Below are positions 10,256 through 19,597 of a DNA stretch of 64,000 nucleotides, piece after piece (position 1 is the first letter of the stretch; the number at the start of each line of letters is the position of its first letter). The translations under genes and the position numbers were made by a program. Below the pieces are notes generated by a model. It saw only the letters and a list, made by a program, of their open reading frames with translations, was not told the origin of the DNA and made no database searches. Source of the DNA: Prorocentrum cordatum (lineage: Eukaryota; Sar; Dinophyceae; Prorocentrales; Prorocentraceae); contig CAUYUJ010020266.1 in assembly GCA_963575745.1 (NCBI GenBank), forward strand, positions 96,600-160,599. Direction: 5' to 3'.

Positions 10256-11430
10256 GTGAGCATGGGTCCTGGTTGGCTGCCTGTCGCCGGTCGCCTGGGG
10301 GAGGGGTGTGTATATGAATCGGGGACAGTGATAACCCCTTTCCCGAAGGGGAAGAGGGGCATTTGAAGGAGGGAAGAAAGACATCGTTAGACCGCCTGCG
10401 CCCAGAGGGCTGGCGGGATTCGCCTCCAGCGCGTCCCGCCCGTAGCCCGACCGGCGCCTGACCTGCCTCGGCTCGCTTGCGCCCGCTGACTAACAAACAA
10501 ACATGGTAGCAGCTTGACAGTACGCCGCCCAGGCGGGCAGCGCTCCCGACCTCGCGGGATGCCTGCCTGCTGCCCCTCCTGGCCAGCATCGGACGGGGCC
10601 AGGACGAGGATCAAATCAGTTCCAAGCGTTCCGAAACGCTGTCAGAGCGCTCCAGAATTCTCTGGGAAGGCCGCGAGGCCGTGGCGCCCGAGACATCCTC
10701 CAGAGCCGCAAGATGCCAGAGCTTCTCGATTTATACTCACGCGAACTTATCCTCGTCCTGGCTTCGCTTGCACTCGCACGGCAGGACCCCGCGGACGACC
10801 TGTTTGCCCCAGGCACGCCGCCGGAGCGCGTGATGGAGCAGGCCACGAGCTGCCCACCCCTCGGGGCCCACCTCGACACCGATCTCGGCCGGCTGGCCCG
10901 ATCCGATTCGGTGTCCGATGTTCCATCGAGCCGGTGCGGCTTGATGCCTGCGCTGCGCCCTTGTGCATCCTGGCGCGGCCGATCCGATTCAATCTCGACT
11001 CCTTGCCCATGCAGGCCGATCCGACGCATGTTCCGATCTGGTCCGATTGTCCCATTCGATGCTGGCTCATCCTGCCCTACCCCTCACCCTCCAGAGCGGG
11101 CCCCTCCACCCCTCTTCTTTCCACTGTCCGCCTGCATTCGGATGTGTCGGGCGCCCTCTTCCGCAGCACTCCCCAGCGGGCCCGCCTCCTGGGTCGGCGT
11201 TTCAAAGGCGGGGCCCTGCAGGATGGGCCCCCCCTCACAGGCGGTCCAAAGATGGGGCCCTGAGGGATGGGCCCCCGCGCCGCGCGGGTCCCGTGCCGCT
11301 GCTGGCGCAGAGGAGGGGGGGCGGGGACAGAGCGAGCATACGGTCTCCTCGCCCGTCGAGGCGCCCCTTGCGCGGATGCGCCGCGCGGAGCGTAACCGTG
11401 CGACCGCGTGCCCGCGAGATCGCGCCCTGG
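10256..11430. other. No gene recognised
   Basis: Block 10330-10400 matches 4245-4315. The remainder is GC-rich and open on several frames at once, with no recognisable domain. Near 11215-11275 GGGGCCCTG.(A)GGATGGGCCCCC occurs twice. I do not call the 834-base plus-strand frame at 10713-11546 a gene. Confidence 0.45.
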
Positions 11431-11439
11431 AATCCTGGC

Positions 11440-11500
11440 CGCGAAGGCGCAGATTCGGATACGTTCGGTGGCAAATCATGGGAGCCTTGTGTGTACCCTC
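11440..11500 (+). repeat. Left arm of an inverted repeat surrounding a LINE
   Basis: TTCGGTGGCAAATCATGGGAGCC near 11466 has an inverted partner at 14960-14990 (TTCGGCGGCAACTCCTGGGAGCC on the minus strand). The LINE at 11555-14840 lies between them. Confidence 0.55.
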
Positions 11501-11539
11501 GTGGCTCCGTTTTTCGAGTGCACCAGCATCGATCATCGT

Positions 11540-11554
11540 CTGGTAATCGATGAG
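11540..11554 (+). repeat. Target-site duplication, copy at the LINE 3' side
   Basis: CTGGTAATCGATGAG is repeated exactly at 14841-14855, immediately beyond the other end of the element. A perfect 15-bp match at both ends is expected of target-primed reverse transcription. Confidence 0.92.
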
Positions 11555-14500
11555 GGGGCGGGTTGTACATCAGGAACAACTGAACGAAAGTTAGAACCTG
11601 GGGGAAACGTGAACATGGAGAGGAGGAGGAGGTCGAAAAACAGGCCGTAAAAGTCGAACATCGGGACGAAGTCGCTCGGATGCCCTATGCTCTCTTCAAC
11701 ACCTCGCAATCCTCTGCCATCTGCGCCATGGCAACGAGCCCCATGCGGCAGACGGCCACCTGGAGCTCCGCTCTGCGGGCCGCGGACGCGTGAGCCGGGA
11801 AAGTGATCCATCCCGTCTTCAGCGTCGCCCGCGGCTGGCGTGCCCACCAGCCAGGTGGGATGTGGTACGCGTCGTTCAGCTCCTGCCGGAAACCCGCCAG
11901 GGCGGCGCACTCGGCCACGTAGTGGCGCGCACTCGGTCGATGGGGACCCCCGCAGGACGGGCAGGCCGCCGTGAGATCGGGCCTGGTGGTGCTCCATCTT
12001 CTCGTCGGGCTGTGTGTCGCTCCGCAGCGAAAAATCTTCAAGTGGATCCTGTCCTCCAGGGTCAGCGAGTCCCGGAAAGTGGACCACGCTCGTGCCGAGG
12101 AGGCTTCAAGGCCGATCTGGTCGACCCCCTCCGAGTCGTGGCGAGACGCGGATGCGTGGGCAAGAGTTCTCGCCCGGCATACTTGGCGAAGGAGGTGCGG
12201 CACCATCTCTTCGTCGCTCCAGAAGATGTGTCTGCGCCCGCACAATCGGCGAACTCGGACATCAGGCTCGTCCACCGAGCGTCGGAACTGCACTCCGCGC
12301 TCTGGGTCGTACTGCAGGAACTCGAAACCTATGGCATCGAAGAACGACGTGACATTCATCTCGAGGAATGTACTCCAGCGGAGGTCCCAGGTGGTGATGC
12401 GATCGATGGCCGTGAGCACCGCGCTGAAGATGGGGTGCAGGTCGATATTCGAGGCCCAGAAACGGCCTCGGCACCACCAAGTGCACCTCGTCGAAAGCAC
12501 CGCTGACATCGCTGCTGGGACGACGTCGGGTGGTGGCAGAGAGAAAACCGGGGAACACCAAGTCCACAACGGTTTAGCGTAGGCCCGGACCGCCGTGGCC
12601 CTGGCTTCGCTGCCTCCCGGGAGGCCTCGGATGGCGTGCAAGCACTTGCGGAGCTTGGTCCAGCCCCCGGCAGGCGTAATCGGCTCATCCGGAGCATCAG
12701 GGACAGCGAGGATGCCGATGTGCTCGATCTGCGTCCTGTCCCCTCGCTTCCAGACCTGGCGCTTCCCGACGTTCTCGATAGCGCCCGTGCCTGAGTCGAA
12801 GGCGTTGGTGGCCTGCACGTCCGACTCCATCTGCGGGACGGAGTCGAAGACGGCGGACCTGTCGTCCATGAAAAGGAACTTGGTGCCGTTGATCTCCCAG
12901 GGGGAAAGTACGTGGCACAAGACCTTCGGCGCCGTGCTGTCCCCTTGAGCGAGGCTGCGCGTAGGCCAGAGTGTCTCACCGGCCAGCTCTCCCGCCACCT
13001 GGCACCTCCGAGGGCCCCGCCAGGCAGCGTTAGTCACCGCCCGCACTCGGCGTGGCGTCTGGGCGTTGCGGAGCGCCGCGTCTGCCACCGCATGCGGCAC
13101 GTTGTCGTAGCACTTGGACAGGTCACGCTCCGGTCCGCACGAGCCGTGCTGGCAGGCGTGCAGCCACAAGCAGCAGGCGTGGACCACCGTGGAGCCCGCT
13201 TTGCAGGCGAACTGAGCGTCCTGTGGCGTGGGCAGGCTGGGCTCGCAAGCTGTGAGCCAGGCCCTGAGGAGCACGGAGCCCACCCCTATAGGCCGGGACT
13301 GCGTCGGGTCTTTCTTTGGCACCCCAACAACCCGCCAGGCGAAGAGGAGGTGCTGGAGCTCGGTGGTGGGCCTCTCGACCAGGAGGGTCTCGCAGGTGTC
13401 CCGCCATAGCGTGTAGAGTTCGAAAAGCAAGAACTCGAAATGCTCGGAGATCAGCTTGAGCTCGCTGGAGTGCCAACCGTCATAGCCTGCGCTGCCTTTG
13501 GCCTTGCGCACGGCGACCCGGAAGTCGGCGTGAGAGGGGCGCCACTCCTCGTCGTAGGCGTTGGCGGTCTTCGGCAAGGGCTCGTGCGCCTCCGCGGCGT
13601 ACTGCTCCCACCTGGCCGCGCACCTCTGCTCGTCGTAGTTGGGGTCTGACGGGACCCACGCTCGCTTCCACTCCTCCGTCATGTCCTCGGCATTGAAACT
13701 GGGACACTCGGAGGGCCCATGAACCTCTGCAGTGGCTGCCCTCCACGTGTCCGTCGTGAAGTGCTGGAAGAGGCGGCGCCACTCGGAGCGGCGATCTCTG
13801 AGCAGGTCCCGCTGGATCGCGGAGATGGCCTTCGAGATCTTGCCGTGTGCCTCTGCGTGCGTCGGCCGGCCTTTCGGGCCAGCTGTCAACCGGCCCCGGA
13901 GGGCCGAGTCCACGTACTGGCGCAGAAGAGGGCCAGCGATGAGCTCGTCTGCATGGTCGCGGAGCTGGTGGGCAACGCGGCGACCAAGGCGTTTCAGGCG
14001 TACCAGCTCCATCGGCTCGGCGGGCCGCGCCGCCGGAGTCGTGGCCACCCTGCGCGAGGTAGGGAGGGATCCCTTGGGGCGTTCAGCGGCCCCGTCTTGT
14101 AATACCCACCCCTGGTGGGCAGCTGCCGTCAGTGTCCCCTCGGCCCGGGCGTGCCATCGCTCCCACCTCTCCGGGAGAGGGGCGGCGGCTGGGCAGGCCG
14201 GCAGGGTGGCATCCATGTGGCTCTGCAGCTCCTCGGTGTCGCTCGCCAGCAGGAGGGTGCCCGGGTCGAGCGTGAACCGTGTAGTGCGGCGCATTCGCGT
14301 AGCCTGCGCCGACGGGGCGGCGACCTGCGCAGAGAAGATCACCAGCCCGTGATGAGGAATGAGCGGGAGGAAGGCGACGCTCTCAAGCCTCAGCTCGATG
14401 CCGGCCCCCACGGCTCGCGTAGGAGAGGTCCCTGCTAGGGTCGTAGGCGTAGTTGCGGCACGCAGGACGGCGTGCGTCGGCAGCGCGTTGACGTAAGAGG

Positions 14501-14840
14501 GGCGCCAGTTCAGGTCGCCAGCGATGCACCGCGGCACCGGCGGAGTACCACGAGCCACGGTGGATGTGAAATTGACGACTTCCTCCATCCAGGGGCCGGA
14601 GCGCACTGCAGCGGGCCCATGCCCAGATGTAGAAACTCCCAGCTTGGTACGAATAGCAACTTCACGATGGGAAGCGGCTCGATGAACAGCAACACGCCCA
14701 AGAGAAGGGCGCCAGAAAATGGCAGTGCCGCCCTGCTGAACGGCACGCTTGGCGTTCCTGGGTGGAGGCGTGGAGCACGCCACGCGCCAACCATACTTGA
14801 GCGCGAGCCTGGTGACCCGCGCGGGCTTGGCGGAGGCTAG
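11555..14840 (-). mobile_element. 5'-truncated LINE with perfect target-site duplication
   Basis: A 3286-bp insertion bounded by identical 15-bp repeats. Its single minus-strand frame is still open when it meets the 5' junction at 14840, inside the endonuclease domain. The copy is therefore 5'-truncated, as is common for target-primed reverse transcription. About 130 bp of 3' untranslated sequence follow the stop, and there is no poly(A). An intact frame of more than 1000 codons and a perfect duplication imply a recent insertion. It landed between the arms of an older inverted repeat. Confidence 0.92.
11685..14840 (-). CDS. LINE polyprotein: partial endonuclease, reverse transcriptase, zinc knuckle
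   Basis: This frame encodes the C-terminal part of an endonuclease/exonuclease/phosphatase-type nuclease: AGDLNWRP near 14515, then PHHGLVIFSA near 14335, the usual place of the catalytic His. A reverse transcriptase follows, with motif A ERDLSKCYDNV (about 13098-13133), motif B LAQGDSTAPK (about 12925-12960) and motif C FMDDRS (about 12846-12880). Both metal-binding Asp of motif C are present. Near the C terminus is a CPSCGG..H....C zinc knuckle (about 11908-11972). No RNase H domain is visible. The protein would nick the target and copy the LINE RNA. There is no true start: the frame runs open through the truncation point, and the first alternative start is a GTG at 14783. No stop or frameshift interrupts it, unlike the other LINEs here. 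Confidence 0.9.
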   Translation of the reverse strand, partial: LASAKPARVTRLALKYGWRVACSTPPPRNAKRAVQQGGTAIFWRPSLGRVAVHRAASHREVAIRTKLGVSTSGHGPAAVRSGPWMEEVVNFTSTVARGTPPVPRCIAGDLNWRPSYVNALPTHAVLRAATTPTTLAGTSPTRAVGAGIELRLESVAFLPLIPHHGLVIFSAQVAAPSAQATRMRRTTRFTLDPGTLLLASDTEELQSHMDATLPACPAAAPLPERWERWHARAEGTLTAAAHQGWVLQDGAAERPKGSLPTSRRVATTPAARPAEPMELVRLKRLGRRVAHQLRDHADELIAGPLLRQYVDSALRGRLTAGPKGRPTHAEAHGKISKAISAIQRDLLRDRRSEWRRLFQHFTTDTWRAATAEVHGPSECPSFNAEDMTEEWKRAWVPSDPNYDEQRCAARWEQYAAEAHEPLPKTANAYDEEWRPSHADFRVAVRKAKGSAGYDGWHSSELKLISEHFEFLLFELYTLWRDTCETLLVERPTTELQHLLFAWRVVGVPKKDPTQSRPIGVGSVLLRAWLTACEPSLPTPQDAQFACKAGSTVVHACCLWLHACQHGSCGPERDLSKCYDNVPHAVADAALRNAQTPRRVRAVTNAAWRGPRRCQVAGELAGETLWPTRSLAQGDSTAPKVLCHVLSPWEINGTKFLFMDDRSAVFDSVPQMESDVQATNAFDSGTGAIENVGKRQVWKRGDRTQIEHIGILAVPDAPDEPITPAGGWTKLRKCLHAIRGLPGGSEARATAVRAYAKPLWTWCSPVFSLPPPDVVPAAMSAVLSTRCTWWCRGRFWASNIDLHPIFSAVLTAIDRITTWDLRWSTFLEMNVTSFFDAIGFEFLQYDPERGVQFRRSVDEPDVRVRRLCGRRHIFWSDEEMVPHLLRQVCRARTLAHASASRHDSEGVDQIGLEASSARAWSTFRDSLTLEDRIHLKIFRCGATHSPTRRWSTTRPDLTAACPSCGGPHRPSARHYVAECAALAGFRQELNDAYHIPPGWWARQPRATLKTGWITFPAHASAARRAELQVAVCRMGLVAMAQMAEDCEVLKRA

Positions 14841-14855
14841 CTGGTAATCGATGAG
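14841..14855 (+). repeat. Target-site duplication, copy at the LINE 5' side
   Basis: An exact repeat of the 15 bases at 11540-11554. Confidence 0.92.
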
Positions 14856-14935
14856 ATAGCGCCGATTTAGCGTCGATTAGCGTCGTTTCAGCGTCGGCTA
14901 GCGTCGACTCGCGTCGATTAGCGTGGGTACGCAAG
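14854..14935 (+). repeat. Short tandem repeat, unit about 10-11 bp
   Basis: GCGTCGATTA and variants (GCGTCGTTTCA, GCGTCGGCTA, GCGTCGACTC) repeat about seven times next to the LINE target site. Confidence 0.85.
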
Positions 14936-14949
14936 AGCCAGCAAGATGA

Positions 14950-15010
14950 CGCGGGAGGCTCCCAGGAGTTGCCGCCGAAGGTTCGATGTTTTGGCCATTC
15001 CAACCCGATG
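14950..15010 (-). repeat. Right arm of the inverted repeat surrounding the LINE
   Basis: The reverse complement reads AACCTTCGGCGGCAACTCC, TGGGAGCC and matches the left arm near 11460-11490 with a few substitutions. The pair predates the LINE insertion. Confidence 0.55.
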
Positions 15011-15862
15011 CGATTCCTATCTTCCAGCGATTCGATGCGCCCCGCTGCTTGCACGGGGCGGTTGTGCATCCTGCCTGACGCAGCCAGCCCGACGCGCACT
15101 TCGATTCGATCCGACGTCCCGACCCGACGATGACTGATGCTGCCTCCAGGTCAAGGGTCAAGGTCAAGTCGGGTCGATGAGCCCGCGGAGGCCCATCGCT
15201 CCGAAAGCGGAGACGGGGCGTGAGACACTACGGCAATGAGACGCGCACGCAAGAGAAGGGTCGATACACAGTCTGCGAAACTTGTATTATACATCAGGCG
15301 TGCCAATACGTATATGAGCGAGTAATAATAAGAGTTTTCCAGCCGCTGCCAAGGGAAACGATGCGTCATGTCTCGGCGTCACCCAACACACTTTTACTAT
15401 ATGTGCGTCGCCCCCCCAGGGGCGACGCGCGCACCGAGGAATCTTATGGTCTATGCGTCGTGGCCGGCGCTTTCTGGCCACACCGCTGGGGAAGCGATAT
15501 ACCACAAGATGGGTATACTACATGTTCGGGTCGGACGCGCGCCTTTCATGTGGACTTGTAGCATCAGTATGTTTCTGTGCGTCCCGACGGAGCGTTGCCC
15601 AGCCGCCGCCAACGGCAACAGTGCGCCATTGTTCGCCGCTCGCGAGCCGAGAGGCCCTGCCGCCTGCTCGCTGTCAAGCGCCCCTCGGGGGCCGGGCGGC
15701 GGCGCGCGCCCGCTCGCCGGCAGGCCCTCGCGGAGGGCTGGGCGCCGGGGGCGCTGACGCGGCCCCAGGCCGGGCCCCGCCGTGGGGGGGGGGGGGCGGA
15801 GGGCCCCTGCGCGCGTGCCCGCCGCCGCCTCCCCAGAGAGCCAGCGCACTGAGCAACAGACG
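15011..15862. other. No gene recognised
   Basis: 15030-15560 shows nothing recognisable. 15640-15850 is very GC-rich, with a G run at 15783-15796 and all frames open, which is uninformative. Confidence 0.5.
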
Positions 15863-15995
15863 CGACGGAGGACTTTTAGAGTCTTCGGCCTCCACATGGG
15901 CCCCTGCCGGGCCTCGGGGCCGTCGGAAAACGACTCGGGATGAAGAGCCGGTCCTGGGGAACGGGTCGAGACTTCCAGGGACCCCGTGTTGAACA
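15863..15995 (+). repeat. Short dispersed SINE-like repeat, copy 2 of 3
   Basis: It matches 1716-1845 (inverted) and 59930-60070. Key blocks are TCTTCGGCCTCC, GGGGCCGTCGGAAAACGACT, GGGATGAAGAGCCGGTCC and TGGGGAACGGGTCGAGAC, ending GACCCCGTGTTGAA. Confidence 0.75.
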
Positions 15996-16206
15996 AATCA
16001 CGTCGGATCTCTGGGTCTGCCGCCCCCCGGCGCAGCCCACCGCCCTCCCCTTCGCCCGGGCCAGTCTCGGGCTGCTCCCGGGCGCGCTCGCGCGCCTGCT
16101 CGGCCCCCCCTCGCCTCCTGCCCGCGGGGGCCTGCCCGCCTTGCCTGGTTCCTCCTGGCCCCTGGCCCTCGTCTCTCCCGCCCTCCTTCCGCCTCCCCTT
16201 TTGTCA

Positions 16207-16372
16207 GGAGTGAAAAAAACACGCAGACACAACAAAATCGTCGACTCCCAGGAAAAGATGCGAAAAGCTGGGAGACTGGGGGGAAGACAAACGCCCAGGA
16301 ACTATTGGAAAACAGGGGGAGTCCTGTTATTTGTGTGTGTATTTCTCTGTGTGTCCCAGGGCCCCTTCACCT
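16207..16372 (+). repeat. Dispersed ~160-bp repeat, copy 2 of 2
   Basis: The counterpart of 6893-7062. It starts AACACGCAGACACAACAAAA and ends TTTCTCTGTGTGTCCCAGGG, with imperfectly complementary ends. Confidence 0.65.
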
Positions 16373-16549
16373 CGTCCCATTTGCACGGCCCCTGGAGCGG
16401 CGTCCGCCGCGCAGCCGAACGAGGCGCCGGGACGCGGCGGTGGCGGAGGTCACGGCCGCAGCGGCCGAGGCAGGCCAGGCACGAGGATGGCCAGGCCTGG
16501 AGGAGGGGGAAGGGAGGGAGGAAGGCACCGCGCATCCGAGGGAGGATGC

Positions 16550-16657
16550 CCTCCTCCGCCTCCTCCCCCTCCCCCTCCCCCTCCCCCTCCTCCCTCCTCC
16601 TCCTCCTCCTCCTCCTCCTCCTCCTCCTCCTCCTCCTCCTCCTCCTCCGTCGCCTCC
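16550..16657 (+). repeat. (TCC)n microsatellite directly before the DinoSL of a LINE
   Basis: About 100 bp of TCC repeats with CCCCTCC variants. It ends at the first base of the spliced-leader sequence. A second (TCC)n tract in the same sense closes the element at 22995-23057. Confidence 0.95.
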
Positions 16658-16679
16658 TCCGTAGCCATTTTGGCTCAAG
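16658..16679 (+). other. Dinoflagellate spliced leader (DinoSL) sequence, perfect match
   Basis: All 22 positions match the published DinoSL (core CCGTAGCCATTTTGGCTC). It stands 138 bases before the LINE ORF1 start. Genomic DinoSL is expected where a trans-spliced mRNA was reverse-transcribed and inserted, so this marks the 5' end of a LINE copied from a mature mRNA. It is not flanked by the intron sequence expected of an SL RNA gene; a (TCC)n tract lies directly upstream. Confidence 0.92.
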
Positions 16680-16817
16680 ACTGATGCTTTTGCGGGCTGA
16701 GCCCGCATTGGCCAAACTGGATACCGCTAATCCGCGGCAGTCTTCATCCTTCACGGAGGTCCCTTCCTCAGTCCGCCCTGGGGATAGGGGTTCGCTAGCC
16801 TCCATTCCTGTCCTGCC

Positions 16818-18243
16818 ATGGCGTGGCGTCGGAGTGCTCCGTGGCGCGTCGCTGGTGGCGAAGGGAAAGGCTCTTGGGTATGGCAGCCTGAGAGTGCTGG
16901 CGGTCCTCAGTCGGGGCCCCGTGGCAAGAAGAAGGTCAAGTCTAAGGACAACTCGTACAAGGTCTGTTCTCTCTGCACGCACTGGGAGTACTCTCGTCAT
17001 GGTCACCGCGCCTGCAGTCTGTGCGGTGGTCAATACCTTGATGGTCCTCGTCCTGGGCATGGCGATCAGGCTCATCAGGGCGGTCCTGGTGGAGTCGGAC
17101 TCGGTGCTGCTGCTGCCCCTGGCGCTGCTGCTGTCCCGATGCCGCCCCACCTCGTGCAGGAGTTGGAGCGCTGGGCTGTTCACTACCCTGCCCTTGCAGG
17201 GGTGGCTCGCGATGCCGCCCCGCCTGCGCCTCCCGAGATCCGTCTGTTCACGGCTGGTGAGCTGGATCAGATGGCCGCGCTCGAGCAGACGCGGCTTGTT
17301 CGGGAAGTGGAGGCCGCATCCAAAAACGAGAGGTTGGCTGCCCAGGAGGTGCAATGGAGGTTGGACCGTTTCAACCGTGCAAAGGCTACGATGGAGGAGA
17401 TGCAGAATAATCATCTCATGGCGGAGCAGAACCTCGAGGTGGCTCGCCGTGAGACGCGGGAAGCCGACTCCAGGAAGTTGGCTTTCAGTGTCGAGATGTT
17501 CAAGCAGAGCAAGATTGAGGAGCAGCGGCGCGAGGCAGAGCGCCAGGCTCAGGCGGCCGCGGACGCAGGCCGCCTCGACGCTTCAGGCGGGGCTCGCGCC
17601 CCCCCCGCCTGGCGGCGACGGCGGCCCCCAGCCTGCCGTCGGCCCTGGCGCTGCAGGCGGGGTTTGCGCCCCCCCGCCTGGCGCGGCCGTGGCTGGCTGC
17701 GCGGCCGCTGCTGATGCTGATGTCGATATGGAAGATGGTGCAGACATTATCCCTTGGTTACGTGGCCGTCTCGTCGACTTCGTGTATGTGGAGTCCCGCC
17801 TGCATGAGTTCGATGATCCCATGCTCGAGCTACTTGTCCGCTACTCTGGCATCCAGCTTGAGACGTGGCAACAGTATCGACTCCACCTGCAGCGTATGCG
17901 AGACGCACAGCCCGACGAGGTGTCTGAGTTGGGCAGTGAAGTTGGAGACGAACTCGATCAAGTTGAACGCGACCAGTTCCGTGAGCTCAAGAAGAGAGCA
18001 GGCGAGGCTGGCTTGGACGCGGCCGCAGCCAAGGAGTACACCGATCTGCTGCAGAAGAGGCTCATGGCTAAGTCTGTCAAGCGTGCGCGTACTTCCCAGG
18101 CCGTCGCCTGCGACATGTACCGCGCGTTCTGCACCGTCGCGGCCACCCAGATGGACAAACAGGGAGGTGTTGGAGGCGCTGCTGCTGCGGGTGCGGCTGC
18201 TGCTTCTGAGGCCGCCCAGTCTTCTGTGCCGCCGCGTGTTTAG
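16818..18243 (+). pseudogene. LINE ORF1: zinc finger and coiled-coil RNA-binding-type protein, one frameshift
   Basis: The ATG at 16818 is the first good start after the DinoSL. Residues 45-75 hold a four-cysteine finger (CSLC..., then CSLCGG), the same plan as ORF1 of the minus-strand relative. A charged segment rich in Glu, Arg, Ala and Gln follows at about residues 145-250 and should form a coiled coil. After the C8 run at 17599-17606 the frame shifts and continues through an Ala/Pro/Gly stretch into an acidic domain (ADVDMEDGADIIPWLRG) that ends at the TAG at 18241-18243. ORF1 proteins of LINEs usually bind the element RNA; that role is inferred. The homopolymer indel could be a sequencing error. 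Long in-frame extensions upstream of 16818 lie in the microsatellite and are not counted. Confidence 0.75.
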
Positions 18244-18244
18244 C

Positions 18245-19597
18245 AGTGCTCCTCCGCCCCATGGGCGGCTGCAGCCCGACCAAGGAGAGGTCAAGTCTTT
18301 GATCTCTCCTGCTGTTGCAAAGCATGTGCATTTCAAGTTTGCGAATATAACTCAGTGGTCGAAGCTCACTCAGGACTTTCTGGCAGCTAAGGTTTCTGAG
18401 GTTGATGGAATATTCATGGCTGAGCACCATGTCAGAGGGCCTGAATGTTTTCGGGCCAAGAAGGATTGCCGCCACATGAAGTGGTCACCCTACTTTCAGG
18501 ATGCTCTTGACTCGCCTGGAGGGGGAACTCACGGAGGGGTTGCTGCTGTCGCCCAGCCACGTCTCTGCTTTCGCAAGTTTCTTGTCCAAGCGCGAGGGGC
18601 TAAGCAAGTGGGTGCAGGAGAATGTTGGTTCTTTCTCGAATTGCGTTTGAAGGCGTGTCCGGTAGCTGTTGGAGTCATCTACCTTGTGCCATCCATTGGA
18701 GTTTCTGGAGTGAACTCTTGTCGTCTGCGTGCGGTTGCTGAATTCGTTCGGGGTCTGGCTATCCCATGGTTCCTGATGGGCGATTTTAACATGTCGGTTG
18801 ATTTCCTGGAAGATGCTGGAGTCTTGGAACTGATGTCCGCTCGAACCCGGGTCCCTGGCAATGTTGAGTTTACCTGTTCGGTTGGGGAAACGATGATTGA
18901 TTACGTCGTGTGCTCTCACCTGTTGTTCCCTTACCTCAAAGTGTCTGCCGACCTCCTGTCCCCATTCAAGACGCACGCGTGCTTGGGCGTGATCTTGGAC
19001 CTCGAAGCCATGGTGGAGCCCCAGTGTATTCGCGTGAAGCCCCTGGAGGTTCCTGAGGCCCTGGGCCCCGATAGTCGCTGGCTCACCTATATGTCGGCGG
19101 CTCAAAGCCTTGGGGAACCTTGCAAAAGCATCCTGGAGGCTCCCTTGGTCATGCCTGAGGACCTTTATGAGGCTATGTCTGAGCACTCGAAGGAGTTCTT
19201 GTCTAGGAGTCTTGGGATGCAGTATCTTATTTGGTCTCGTGCCATGGAGATGCGAGCTCTTTCACGCGCGTGCGCTCTTGTTTCTGATCCACACAGATAT
19301 CTTGGTCGCGGTTCCATGCTGAAGCGAAAGGACTGTTCTCTGATGACTCGCGGTGTGCAGGCGCAGAGTTTTCGGAATCCCGACTTGTCCTTTTGGTCTC
19401 TCGTTTGGAGCCGCCTGTGTGAGTTATGGCGGCTCACATGCAAGTCACCTTTCTCTGATGCTGCTCGCCAGCATCGCACTGTTCTCTCTGCCTTGGCGGC
19501 CGACGTCTTTGCTCACATCGAGCCCCTCGTCAGCCCAGAAGACGCTGAGAGTTGGAAGGAGATGCTTGAGAACCCCCCACGATCGGAAGGTACGTAG
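18245..19597 (+). pseudogene. LINE endonuclease domain (EEP family), amber stop at the end
   Basis: The frame holds an endonuclease/exonuclease/phosphatase-type nuclease. MAEHHVRG near 18416 gives the catalytic Glu, LMGDFNMSVD near 18775 the Asp and Asn, and SPFKTHACLGVI near 18960 the terminal His region. Such enzymes nick the insertion site and so prime reverse transcription. The frame begins right after the ORF1 stop with no early ATG, so the start is uncertain. It ends at a TAG at 19595-19597, but the same frame stays open beyond it for about 90 codons that look like the linker to the RT. The TAG therefore seems to cut one longer polyprotein. Confidence 0.8.

Noticed and set aside
10713-11546. 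A plus-strand frame of 277 codons
   Set aside because: Several frames are open together in GC-rich DNA, there are no motifs, and it overlaps an inverted-repeat arm and the LINE target site.
15940-16817. Upstream extension of the LINE ORF1 frame
   Set aside because: It runs through a SINE-like repeat, another dispersed repeat and (TCC)n, and lies upstream of the spliced leader, so it cannot be in the mature LINE mRNA.
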